Shown here piece by piece: positions 13,172 to 20,880 of a DNA stretch of 20,880 nucleotides. Origin of the DNA: a virus; IMG/VR virus record IMGVR_UViG_3300035698_012305, positions 1 to 20,880 of that record. One strand, 5' to 3'. The notes below the pieces were generated by a model that saw only the letters and a program-made list of their open reading frames with translations, ran no database searches and had not been told where the DNA came from. A program made the position numbers and the translations under genes. Position 1 is the stretch's first letter, and every line of letters starts with the position of its first letter.

Positions 13172-15487
13172 ATGGCGAAGACGCCAGGTCTGAACATCTA
13201 CTGGCCCACTGGGGGGTTGCACCGTGGCGTAGCCCATCGGCAGCAGCCCCCCTATACTACTCCCGATGCTCTCAACGTGCGCACCATTGATCCGTTGCAA
13301 CGGCGGGCTCGTGGTGGGCGACGGCAGGGGCTCTTGAGAGCCTACAACCAAGAGCTTGGCAACGGACTGCCCGTCAGGATGCTCAACCAACTGTGGCATC
13401 TGAGCGGGGACGGCTATCAGATTGTGCGAGACGATTTCAAGGGCACTGCCCTTTCGTCCGCATGGTCGCTTGCGGCGTGGATGGTCGACAGCGACGACTA
13501 CCCGAGAATCGTTCCGCTTTCGGGTGTCCTCGATGCGGAATGGGAATCTGGCCTCAAGGCCGCGGTCAGAGACGCGATCCCAGGCCTCGATGTGTCGGGA
13601 GCCTACAGGATAAGCTTGGGCATTCCAGAGCATCCCATCGACAGTGCGAAGTTTCATATCTACCTCAGAATGGACAACACAACGCCCAACGTCGAAGTCG
13701 GCGGCGTGACGGTCGAGTTGACCTACGAACCTCTCACTACCACGTTCACGTTCAGCGTGATTGCAGGGTCCACCACGAGCGACACGCTGGTTCAGGCGTC
13801 GTCGGGTGGGGTCTTCACTGTCACCGTGGACGGGAATGATCTTACGCTCTACTGGAATGGGGTCGAAGTTCATTCCGCCACTGTTGGAGCCCCCACGGGC
13901 AGTCGTGTAGGGTTCGGCATCGAGGCGGGCGATTTCCCCGTCCTCCTGGACAGCTTTGAAGTTCGTTACTTCTCGGACATGCCAGAAGTACACAGGAGCA
14001 TCCTCGTTGCGAGTGCGGACGGGATCGTCTACAGGACAAACTACGCCGACGAGTTCGAAATTGTTACAAGCGATGTGTTGGTGTCGAGCGATCACCATCT
14101 GGCGTCCGCTGAGTACAATGGAAAGATCTACATTGCGGATTATGGCCAGCCGATGGCCGAAGAGACTGACGGCGTGGTTGATGGGACGGACCTGACATCT
14201 GCGTCTGTCAGTGATTGGACGGCTCTCGGGATCGACACGGATAGCGATGTGATCGTGTTTTCCAGTGTCGAAGGCGGGGCGACGGCAGGCACGTATCTGA
14301 TCTCGTCTCTTGCAGAGGGGGCGGCGACGTTGGCCTCGGACGGCGGGAGTGGAACGTGTACCTTCCGTGTGGTGAAAGCATCGAAGGTCTACGACCCCTA
14401 CACCGACACGCTTACTGTGTGGGAGGCAACTGAGGGGCAAGTGCCTTCTGATTGCACGTTGATCTGCGCCTACATGGGCAGGATCGTCATTGCCGGTGGA
14501 AATCGCTGGTTCATGTCGAGGCAAGGGGACGGGAACGATTGGGACTTTGGGCAGACGGACGTGCAGGCTGCTGTCTCCCACGAGGTTGCGGCTGCGATGC
14601 AGATCGGACACGACTTGGTTGCCCTTATCCCCCACGTCGATGATTACCTGATCTTCATGTGCCAAGACGAATCGTGGATTCTCCGTGGTGATCCTGGGTT
14701 CGGCGGGAAGATAGATAACATCAGCAGGCGATCGGGAGCGATCAGCAGGAACGCTTGGTGTCGGACGCCAAGCGGAGAGATCGTTTACTTCGGGCTGGAC
14801 GGGTTGAACATCCTGGTTCCGTCCCCCAACTCGAAGCCCGTTTCATTGTCGGAAGGCACACTTCCCACGGAACTGCGGAACGTGGACCCTGCTGTAACCG
14901 ACATCGCAATGAATTGGGACGTGAAGCAGAACGGTATCAACATCTGGTTGACTGACAAGGAATCTAGTGGCCGTCTCCATTGGTTCTTCGATTGGCAGTA
15001 TAAGGCCTTCTGGCCTGACATCTACAACGCGGACCACGAGCCTACCGCAGTGCTGGAGTACGAGGCCACCGACCCGAGCCAGAGTACTCCGCTCTTCGGT
15101 GGGCGGGACGGCTACATTCGCCGTTACGACCCTAGTGCATTCAACGATGATGGTGAGGACTTTGATTCCCATATCGTGCTTGGTCCTGTCGGGCTTGGCG
15201 CCAGCGATAGGGAACGTGGCATCGTCAATGAGATCGTCGCCGTGCTGGCTGAGGCGGGCGGGGACGTGGATTGGGAGTTGATCGTTGGTCGAACTGGTGA
15301 GGAAACTTTCACGGCCGCTGCTTCGGCAAGTGGGACGTGGAGTGCTGGTATCAGTCCTGTTTCGGCTCCGTACATCGCTGGCGGGGCTATGACATTCAAA
15401 CTGTCCGGTGCGCTTGGCAATATGGCCTGGGGATTCGAGCGAATCACGGTCGTCGCCTTGCCCGGCGGACCCAACACGTACGTCTAG
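13172..15487 (+). CDS. Large tail protein, nozzle-like (tail tubular protein B counterpart)
   Basis: A 771-residue protein from ATG at 13172 (GAGGGA upstream). The N-terminal pattern PDALNVRTIDPLQRRARGGR (about 31-50) is what I associate with tail-nozzle-type proteins of uncultured short-tailed phages. Residues about 84-268 form an inserted beta-sandwich (LamG-like; TVTVDGNDLTLYWNGVEV and SRVGFGIEAG are its strands). From about 270 to 560 there are repeated beta sheets such as SILVASADGIVYR and HLASAEYNGKIYIAD, suggesting a beta-propeller. The rest (560-771) continues beta-rich with DYLIFMCQDESWILRGDP. The role would be to extend the DNA channel from the adaptor to the tail tip. Size and position fit; enzymatic activity is not indicated. 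Confidence 0.7.
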   Translation: MAKTPGLNIYWPTGGLHRGVAHRQQPPYTTPDALNVRTIDPLQRRARGGRRQGLLRAYNQELGNGLPVRMLNQLWHLSGDGYQIVRDDFKGTALSSAWSLAAWMVDSDDYPRIVPLSGVLDAEWESGLKAAVRDAIPGLDVSGAYRISLGIPEHPIDSAKFHIYLRMDNTTPNVEVGGVTVELTYEPLTTTFTFSVIAGSTTSDTLVQASSGGVFTVTVDGNDLTLYWNGVEVHSATVGAPTGSRVGFGIEAGDFPVLLDSFEVRYFSDMPEVHRSILVASADGIVYRTNYADEFEIVTSDVLVSSDHHLASAEYNGKIYIADYGQPMAEETDGVVDGTDLTSASVSDWTALGIDTDSDVIVFSSVEGGATAGTYLISSLAEGAATLASDGGSGTCTFRVVKASKVYDPYTDTLTVWEATEGQVPSDCTLICAYMGRIVIAGGNRWFMSRQGDGNDWDFGQTDVQAAVSHEVAAAMQIGHDLVALIPHVDDYLIFMCQDESWILRGDPGFGGKIDNISRRSGAISRNAWCRTPSGEIVYFGLDGLNILVPSPNSKPVSLSEGTLPTELRNVDPAVTDIAMNWDVKQNGINIWLTDKESSGRLHWFFDWQYKAFWPDIYNADHEPTAVLEYEATDPSQSTPLFGGRDGYIRRYDPSAFNDDGEDFDSHIVLGPVGLGASDRERGIVNEIVAVLAEAGGDVDWELIVGRTGEETFTAAASASGTWSAGISPVSAPYIAGGAMTFKLSGALGNMAWGFERITVVALPGGPNTYV

Positions 15488-15498
15488 GAGAAGTGGTT

Positions 15499-16071
15499 AT
15501 GTTTAATGTGTTCAAGGACATCCGCAAGAAGCTGCGAAACATTCTCGTCGCCGCCGCTGCGGGGGCACTCGGGATCTCGGTTGTCGCCCAAGGCGTCTTC
15601 ACCGTGCAGTGCATCAAGCCCGACGGGTCGCTCCGTTGGGAGGCCACGGCCAAAAATGCGGCCACGGACGTCGGGCTGAACAAGATGCTTGATTCCACGT
15701 TCCACGACGACGCCAGCGCCACCTGGTACATCGGCCTGATCAGGGACGACAACTACACTGCTCTGGCTGCGGCCGACACGATGGCCAGTCACGCGGGATG
15801 GGAGGAAGGCGACGAGTACGACGAGGCTACCCGCGAGGTCTACACTGAAGCTGCGGCGGCGTCCAAGTCGATCAACAACACAGGCAACGAGGCCGAGTTC
15901 ACGATCAGCGGTACGGAGACGTTCAAGGGCGCCTTCCTGGTTGACGAAAGCACGATCAGCGGCTCCACTGAAACGTTGTTCTGCACTGCCCTGTTCACCG
16001 AAGGCGACCGTGCGGCCGTCGATGGCGACACGCTCAAGGTGGGCTACACCGTCACGTTGGCCGCTGCGTAA
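15499..16071 (+). CDS. Small tail/neck structural protein (190 aa)
   Basis: A 190-residue protein. The ATG at 15499, with GGAG eight bases upstream, is chosen over an in-frame start at 15337 inside the previous gene. The N-terminus is basic then hydrophobic (FKDIRKKLRNILVAAAAGALGISVV, in positions 5-29), a possible membrane-inserting helix. The remainder is beta-rich with WEATAKNAATDVGLNKMLD, TWYIGLIRDDNYTA and YDEATREVYTEAAAA. I recall this GLNxMLD / TWYIGL / YxEATR pattern from conserved hypothetical proteins in tail modules of uncultured phages. The usual members lack so clear an N-terminal hydrophobic helix, which may be specific here. Function unknown, probably structural. Confidence 0.72.
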   Translation: MFNVFKDIRKKLRNILVAAAAGALGISVVAQGVFTVQCIKPDGSLRWEATAKNAATDVGLNKMLDSTFHDDASATWYIGLIRDDNYTALAAADTMASHAGWEEGDEYDEATREVYTEAAAASKSINNTGNEAEFTISGTETFKGAFLVDESTISGSTETLFCTALFTEGDRAAVDGDTLKVGYTVTLAAA

Positions 16072-16085
16072 GAAGGAATTGGCAG

Positions 16086-17744
16086 ATGGCAGTCGCAACA
16101 TTCCAGCAAAACGTCGACAGCTATACCGGCTGCACCGATAGTTGGCTGGATCAAGATAATAAGACGACCAACCACGACGCGGACACGACGCTCTCGATGA
16201 AGGAATCGGGGTCCACTTCCAACACTCGCCGCCCAATTATTCAGTTTGACCTATCGTCCCTTGAGGGAGCGACGGTATCCTCCGCAACGCTGAGGATAAG
16301 GACGAGCGCTTCCGCCAACGGGGTCATCACCATCCACGAGGTCACGGAGACGTGGATTGCCTCTCAAGTGACGTGGAACAACCGCGTCACGGGCACAGCC
16401 TGGACGACAGCGGGAGGACAGTTCGAGGCAACGCCCGAGGACTCTGAGAACAACTACAATGCGAGTTATGAAACATACACCATCACGTCGCTCGTTCAGG
16501 ACGTGGTTGCGGGTGACACGACGCCAACCAACTTCCTGTCCGTGCTATTCAAGGGAACATTCGCGGTCAACGGCATTCGCGGGGCGGGCTATGCGACCGA
16601 AGCCTACCGGCCGCTCCTTACCGTGACTTACACGGCTGCGGCTGGCTCGATCACGGGTTCTGCCTCCGTCTCGGCCTCTGCCTCGGTCGCCTCCCCCACC
16701 ATCTTCGATATGGGTGCATCCCTCACATCCACGGTCAACGCCTCGGCCTCGGCCGCTTCCATCCACGAGATGATCGCCACGCTCGTTGCGAACGCTAGTG
16801 CCTCGGCCGCGGCCAGCGGCTTGCAAGTGTTCAACATGTCGGCCTCGATCAATGCTGGCGTCTCTCAGTCCATCCTTTCCACCCAGATCATGTCCCTCAC
16901 TGCTATGGCCTCTGTATCGGCGTCTGCGGGGCTTGGCGGCTCTGGCCTGGTCTCGAACCTCACTGCGGCCTGCAATGCTGCTGCGAGTGCCCTGGCTGCG
17001 GCTGGGCTGCTTCTGACGGGGACTGGCGATGTGAGTGTGAACGCTTCCGCTGCCTCGTCCTTCCAGTACATCATCAATGTCGATGCCGTAGCCCAGGCAA
17101 CAGTCGCCTCTATCGCCTCCACCATCCACGAGATGGCGTCTACGCTCCTCACCACGGCGACTGTGGCAGCAAGCGCTTCCACCATTCACGAAATGATAAC
17201 TACGCTTCTCGCTACGATGACTGTGGCGACAAGTGCTGATCCGACTGTGTACGCCAATCTCACGGCCGGTGTCAACGTGGATGTGGACGCTTTGAGTTCG
17301 TGTTTAGCCGAGTTCCTCGGGAACTGTTCGATCGCGGCGACTGCGGTGACGAGTGTTCCCACTATTCACGAAATGATAACCACACTCCTCGCTACAGTGA
17401 CCGCAGCGGGGGGTGCTAATTCTGCTATAACGGCCAATCTCACGGCCGATGTCAACGTGGTTGTGGACGCTTTGAGTTCGCGCTTAGCCAAGTTCCTTGG
17501 GAACTGTTCGATCGCGGCGACTGTCCAGATCAGTGCGGCATTGACAGCTATCACAGCAATCGAAGGGCTCGTGACAGCGATGGGGGGCCTCACGGGCTAT
17601 CCGAGCCGGCCCACTCGCATTAGAGCATCTACTGATCCCCTGGAGCAACGTCAGGCTCTTCAAGCGATCGAGATGCATTTCGGCACACTTCTATCGCACA
17701 TGCAAGCTCTTGAAACCCGAATCCGAGAACTTGAGAGCCCATAA
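16086..17744 (+). CDS. Tail fibre-like protein: DNRLRE-type domain plus Ala/Ser repeats
   Basis: A 552-residue protein from ATG at 16086 (AAGGA upstream). Residues about 1-180 match the DNRLRE-type beta-sandwich: DTTLSMKESGS, RRPIIQFDLSSLEGATVSSATLRI (positions 48-71), then TWNNR and a final YRPLLTVTYT. This fold is used in bacterial and phage surface proteins, often with carbohydrate binding. Residues about 185-500 are Ala/Ser/Thr/Val-rich, with recurring IHEM motifs and an internal 60-residue duplication, probably an elongated fibre shaft. The last 45 residues (LEQRQALQAIEMHFGTLL onwards) form a heptad-like coiled coil fit for trimerisation. A host-recognition role is inferred. The stop overlaps the next start in TAATG. 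Confidence 0.78.
   Translation: MAVATFQQNVDSYTGCTDSWLDQDNKTTNHDADTTLSMKESGSTSNTRRPIIQFDLSSLEGATVSSATLRIRTSASANGVITIHEVTETWIASQVTWNNRVTGTAWTTAGGQFEATPEDSENNYNASYETYTITSLVQDVVAGDTTPTNFLSVLFKGTFAVNGIRGAGYATEAYRPLLTVTYTAAAGSITGSASVSASASVASPTIFDMGASLTSTVNASASAASIHEMIATLVANASASAAASGLQVFNMSASINAGVSQSILSTQIMSLTAMASVSASAGLGGSGLVSNLTAACNAAASALAAAGLLLTGTGDVSVNASAASSFQYIINVDAVAQATVASIASTIHEMASTLLTTATVAASASTIHEMITTLLATMTVATSADPTVYANLTAGVNVDVDALSSCLAEFLGNCSIAATAVTSVPTIHEMITTLLATVTAAGGANSAITANLTADVNVVVDALSSRLAKFLGNCSIAATVQISAALTAITAIEGLVTAMGGLTGYPSRPTRIRASTDPLEQRQALQAIEMHFGTLLSHMQALETRIRELESP
17101..17520 (+). repeat. Nested 60- and 180-base tandem repeats in the fibre gene
   Basis: Blocks 17161-17340 and 17341-17520 are tandem copies of a 180-base unit (60 codons). 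Their last 60 bases differ at only five positions, while the middle 60 differ much more. The 60 bases at 17101-17160 resemble the first third of the unit, so a smaller 60-base unit preceded it. Each unit carries IHEM followed by a TLLAT-like stretch. Confidence 0.8.
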
Positions 17745-19474
17745 TGGCCGATACCGATCCTAGAGTTCCCGTCGCACTCGCCGCCCTCGGGCTGGCCTAT
17801 GCCATGCCAGAAGAATGGGATGGCGAATGGCCGTGGGGCTGGGACGATCCCGACGACACAGACACTGCAGATGATGATCCCACCGATCCCGATGGCGACG
17901 GCGACGACACCACGGGCCCTCCCCCCAACTGGCCTGACGGGTGGGATTTTGATCCTGACAATACCGTATGGCCTCCTGAGACGCCTCGTGATGGGGATGG
18001 AGAAGGCGATGGGGACGGAGACGACGAGATCGACCTGTCCGATTTGACGATCGAGGTGGATATTGTCCGGTCGTACATCGCTTCGGGATATGGTGGCCGT
18101 GTCACGTCGAAGGTCAAGGATGCTGAGGGCGCCGAGGATTCCGACGACTTGAATGGGGATTGGATTCGGTTCTCTGCCGAGATATTTGACGATGCGCCCG
18201 AAGAGGATGAAGTAGGCGAGGCCGTAGAAGTCAAACGTGCGGAGACGGATGAGTGGGGCGAACACGTAGGATTCCGAATCAGAGAATATGGGACTGCGCC
18301 CGATATCTACTATGGCACCGACGACTTCATTTGGATGAATACCACGGGGGCACACGCGGGCAAAACCATTCGCGTGACTGGCGAAGTCTTCACGATCGAG
18401 GATGGTCCGTCTGGATATGACGATGCTCTCGTTACGTCTTCGTACTTGGATGTGAGTATCCCCGCCGCCGTGGTGGACACAGTAGCTTTCGAGTGTGAGG
18501 CGAGATGGCTACTTATGGAAGACGACACAGACGTTGGTTACACGCAGGATGAACTGGACGAATACGGGTTCGAGATCAGTGTCACTGCGCGGGAGTGGTC
18601 TGGTGAGACGGGTGTAGCGATCCAGTTGAAGGCAGATGGCGATTCGGAGTGGTCGAACGCACTTGTCTATGATGTGTCAGTCTACGAGGGCTCGAAGGTC
18701 GGGTTGCTAGAGGACATCATCTTGGACCTCGACGGTCTGGCCGAAGGGGTTGGCATTACGGTTGACTGTGAGGTTCTTGATATGAACACGGCCGTTGAAG
18801 GGGCTGATGTGGCCGTGGTAGAGATAATCACTTACACCTTGAAGTACCCGAGTAGTTACGCCGATGGATCAGGCAAAAAATCGGTTGAGTACTCAGGAGA
18901 TGGTGAAAACGAAGAGACAAAGGCCGACTCCATTACCGAAGCGTGGAATGCTCTGGTTGCCGGTGGAGCAACAGCATCCACCCAAAGCAATTCGAGCCAG
19001 TACGTTACCAATTTGATGGGCGCAGCCGAAGGTGAGTATGACGCAACGATCATTCGTCGGTTTGCATTCTGGTATGCTGATATTCCTGCTGGCATGACGA
19101 CATGTCTTTTCGGAGGCGACGGGGCGCGAACTTACTATGGAACAAACCACTATATCAACGCTTCGGGCGTTGCTGTACCTGCGCCGAATGTCACGATGTC
19201 TGTGTATGTGTCGAACGTCGAGCCTGACCCAGTGTTGCCAGGACATGGAACGCTGGCCGGAGAGTTGACTCTTACGGGGTCGCTGTTGAACAAGTTGCCG
19301 ATTCCCACGCCTGTAGAGCTTTCTTTGTTCTATCCTGGTGAACGAAACTACTTCTATCTTGTACAGGAGTGGGCAGAGCCCTCGTATCTTGCCACACTCT
19401 CCAGATGGAATGTAGCAGAGACTAGCCACTCATGTTTTGTGACCAGTGGCGCTCTTCGACTTCAATACAGATAA
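17744..19474 (+). CDS. Very acidic Trp/Pro/Asp-rich tail protein (576 aa)
   Basis: A 576-residue protein whose ATG at 17744 overlaps the previous stop (TAATG), implying coupled translation. After a short hydrophobic start (VPVALAALGLAYAM) come residues about 22-95, dominated by Asp, Gly, Pro and Trp (EEWDGEWPWGWDD, DDPTDPDGDGDD, NWPDGWDFDPDN and GDGEGDGDGDDE). The DPDGDGDD-type runs resemble calcium-binding Asp/Gly repeats, but spacing is not regular enough to call. The remainder (100-576) is beta-rich with repeated TV-EC-type strands (for example VDTVAFECEARW near 246 and VGITVDCEVLDMN near 340), suggesting several similar beta-domains. The family is not recognised. Position suggests a tail appendage or a partner of the upstream fibre. 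Confidence 0.72.
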   Translation: MADTDPRVPVALAALGLAYAMPEEWDGEWPWGWDDPDDTDTADDDPTDPDGDGDDTTGPPPNWPDGWDFDPDNTVWPPETPRDGDGEGDGDGDDEIDLSDLTIEVDIVRSYIASGYGGRVTSKVKDAEGAEDSDDLNGDWIRFSAEIFDDAPEEDEVGEAVEVKRAETDEWGEHVGFRIREYGTAPDIYYGTDDFIWMNTTGAHAGKTIRVTGEVFTIEDGPSGYDDALVTSSYLDVSIPAAVVDTVAFECEARWLLMEDDTDVGYTQDELDEYGFEISVTAREWSGETGVAIQLKADGDSEWSNALVYDVSVYEGSKVGLLEDIILDLDGLAEGVGITVDCEVLDMNTAVEGADVAVVEIITYTLKYPSSYADGSGKKSVEYSGDGENEETKADSITEAWNALVAGGATASTQSNSSQYVTNLMGAAEGEYDATIIRRFAFWYADIPAGMTTCLFGGDGARTYYGTNHYINASGVAVPAPNVTMSVYVSNVEPDPVLPGHGTLAGELTLTGSLLNKLPIPTPVELSLFYPGERNYFYLVQEWAEPSYLATLSRWNVAETSHSCFVTSGALRLQYR

Positions 19475-19485
19475 GGAGCCATCCA

Positions 19486-20067
19486 GTGGCTTACGATAAT
19501 TTCTTCTCTGGCGGCATCTTCGGCGCCCATCCCTCGCAAGTGGTGTCCAACAGGAACACTGCCAACATCAAGCGGTACTACGCGAGTAAGCAGCGGGCAG
19601 TGTCTTCGACAGCAGGGGGAGCGACCAACCCTCTCCAGGCCTACATCAACTCCATCACGAAGGCTCAGAACGAAGCTAAGGCCGCGAACGAGGCGAGGTA
19701 CAAGGAGGGGCAAGTGGGGTGGAACAAGCTCGAATCGGATGCGTCGAACGCGATCGGCACACTCGGCTCTGCGCGGACGGCCGCAATCGGTCAAAAGTGG
19801 CGGGAACTCGAAGCTAAGGGACAGAGTGGCCTCGCCAACCGTGGGATGCACGGCTCGACACTCACGCCCACGTTGTCTGCCCTCTACAAGCGAGAGCAGG
19901 GCAGTGAGATGGCACAGCACGAAGAAGCCATTCGGCGTGAGAAGCTCGGCACGATGGTCAATCTCAGGAGCCAACGGCTCGGGGCCGTCGAGCGACGGGA
20001 CGACACGTACCCCGACATGGCGATGCTCGCCAATCTTTCTCAACTCTACGGCCGTTTTGCAGGGTAG
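19486..20067 (+). CDS. Coiled-coil virion-associated protein (193 aa)
   Basis: A 193-residue protein. The GTG at 19486 (MAYDNFFSGG) after AAGGAG is chosen; an in-frame ATG at 19432 lies inside the previous gene. The N-terminus is Gly/Ser/Asn-rich. From about residue 48 onward it is strongly helical (SITKAQNEAKAANEARYKEG and SEMAQHEEAIRREKLGTMVNLR mark the helices), broken by ANRGMHGSTLTPTLSALYK near 115-135. Similar helical proteins with a NEARY-type motif occur at the end of structural modules in uncultured phages. They may be internal virion or ejection proteins carried in the head or tail. No enzymatic motif is seen. The next gene begins six bases after the stop. Confidence 0.68.
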   Translation: MAYDNFFSGGIFGAHPSQVVSNRNTANIKRYYASKQRAVSSTAGGATNPLQAYINSITKAQNEAKAANEARYKEGQVGWNKLESDASNAIGTLGSARTAAIGQKWRELEAKGQSGLANRGMHGSTLTPTLSALYKREQGSEMAQHEEAIRREKLGTMVNLRSQRLGAVERRDDTYPDMAMLANLSQLYGRFAG

Positions 20068-20073
20068 ACCAAT

Positions 20074-20880
20074 ATGGCAATCAAAGTTCACCACGGCGCC
20101 GACCCGTTCCCAATCAGCATGACTGCGCTCTATTCTGGCCGAGGCCAACGAGCGGAGAGTGATCGGGATCGTATGGACAGGCTACAGCAGGCCGAACGCG
20201 ACCGGCAGCTTCGCCTCGAAATGCAGCGTCGGGACACCGTGTCCAGGGAGGGGATGCTTGAACAGCAACTCGATAGTCGTGGTGAATTGACCGAGCTTGG
20301 GAACCAAGCGGCGATGGACAGGCTCAACGTGGGGAACCAGGCCGCGATGGACCGCCTGGACACCACGCAAGAGGGCACCCTTGATCGGATGGACCACGCC
20401 GCTGGTATTGCAAGTGACCGGGCAAGAGAGCAGGCCGATCTTGAAGTTGAGACGAGGAAGCGGGTCTATACCCAAGCCCAGAAGCGACGGATGGGCGAGA
20501 TCGAGACTGCCCTCGACTGGCTCGGTCAAAACAAGACACTGCCCCAGAGGGCGAAAGACGTCAAGATCGCCGAACTCTTGATGGAGCAGAATGGTATCAG
20601 TCCGAACGGTGTGTCTCTCGAGGACGAGCCTACGATCGAAGACGAGATCGCCAAGCGGACGAAGAAAAACCCTGACGGTACCACGACAATCATTCAGCCT
20701 GACGGGAAGATTGAAATTCACAAGCCAGACAACTCGGCCGCGGTCAAGGCGGCGGAAGCGGCTGCAAAAGAAGTTATTCGTATCGACAAGATCAGGGAAA
20801 ACTATCAAAAACGTGTAGAGACGGCCAGAGATAAATCCTATGATAGGGCATTAAAGGCGACGACGAGTATCCGTGCGGAA
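20074..20880 (+). CDS. Coiled-coil virion or ejection-type protein, partial (C-terminus beyond right edge)
   Basis: The frame opens at ATG 20074 and runs 269 codons without a stop to the right edge. It starts MAIKVHHGADPFPISMTALY. Residues about 28-140 are highly charged helix rich in Arg, Gln, Glu and Asp, with short repeats of the type GNQAAMDRL and DRMDHAAG (20302-20403), predicting a long coiled coil. Residues about 145-185 look like a small helical domain (ALDWLGQNKTLPQRAKDVKI), and a PDGTTTIIQPDGKIEIHKPD hairpin follows near 208-227. The end is Ala/Lys/Glu helical. Large helical proteins at this place in short-tailed phages are often internal virion proteins ejected with the DNA. This is inference from position and composition. 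Confidence 0.7.
   Translation, partial: MAIKVHHGADPFPISMTALYSGRGQRAESDRDRMDRLQQAERDRQLRLEMQRRDTVSREGMLEQQLDSRGELTELGNQAAMDRLNVGNQAAMDRLDTTQEGTLDRMDHAAGIASDRAREQADLEVETRKRVYTQAQKRRMGEIETALDWLGQNKTLPQRAKDVKIAELLMEQNGISPNGVSLEDEPTIEDEIAKRTKKNPDGTTTIIQPDGKIEIHKPDNSAAVKAAEAAAKEVIRIDKIRENYQKRVETARDKSYDRALKATTSIRAE

Noticed and set aside
12644-14665. 673-codon minus-strand frame
   Set aside because: It spans two well-supported plus-strand genes, has no plausible ribosome-binding site or domain and is best explained as an antisense shadow.
16086-17744. Variable repeat of a diversity-generating retroelement
   Set aside because: The repeats are tandem and close together, there is no adenine-specific change pattern, no distant template copy and no reverse transcriptase gene in the window.
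1-20880. CRISPR array
   Set aside because: No set of regularly spaced identical repeats with unique spacers was seen. The short repeats found are contiguous operators or coding repeats.

Overview
The window reads as the late (virion) half of a tailed double-stranded DNA phage or prophage. It is GC-rich, densely packed and almost entirely on the + strand from 1903 to the right edge. The order is large terminase, portal, scaffold, major capsid, probable decoration protein, head-tail adaptor, tail nozzle-like protein, fibre and appendage proteins, then coiled-coil proteins. I see no tape-measure, sheath or tail-tube gene, and there are counterparts of podovirus adaptor and nozzle proteins, so a short-tailed (podovirus-like) particle is the best guess. 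Ribosome binding sites are strong AAGGAG type and starts include many GTG codons and one TTG. The host cannot be named from the sequence. A GC-rich Gram-negative bacterium is plausible, and one gene has a twin-arginine-like signal. I see no integrase, repressor or replication gene, so lifestyle is undecided.

Left arm (1-784): three small, unrecognised genes point left, the leftmost cut by the window edge. The two gaps between them are built alike: a GC-rich hairpin just after the stop, then the palindrome CTAGTACTAG, then a ribosome-binding cassette close to GGAGACGARACGATG.

Control region (785-1902): about 1.1 kb with no convincing gene. It is bounded by two divergent sigma70-type promoters, both beginning TTGACATTGG with 17-base spacers. 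Between them lie two near-identical 17-base hairpins, a perfect 13-base inverted repeat, an array of overlapping TATGAC/GTCATA palindromes with 11-base spacing, a sequence close to a ParB-binding parS site, and short direct repeats. This is the least explained part of the window.

Right arm (1903-20880): the genes run head to tail with short gaps or overlaps, consistent with a polycistronic late unit. A Cys-rich exported-type protein comes first. A probable terminase small-subunit-position protein follows, and its end overlaps the large terminase. Then come the portal, a small membrane protein, two small conserved-looking proteins, an Asp-rich scaffold and the capsid protein. A strong composite hairpin (11234-11275) follows the capsid and decoration genes and may set their expression apart from the tail genes. 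The tail block includes an adaptor, a fibre-like protein with TFSGAN repeats, a large nozzle-like protein, a small structural protein, a DNRLRE-type fibre with a 180-base internal duplication, and a very acidic Trp/Pro/Asp-rich protein. Two coiled-coil proteins end the window, the last truncated.

Functions are assigned by recognising family motifs by eye; no database search was run.
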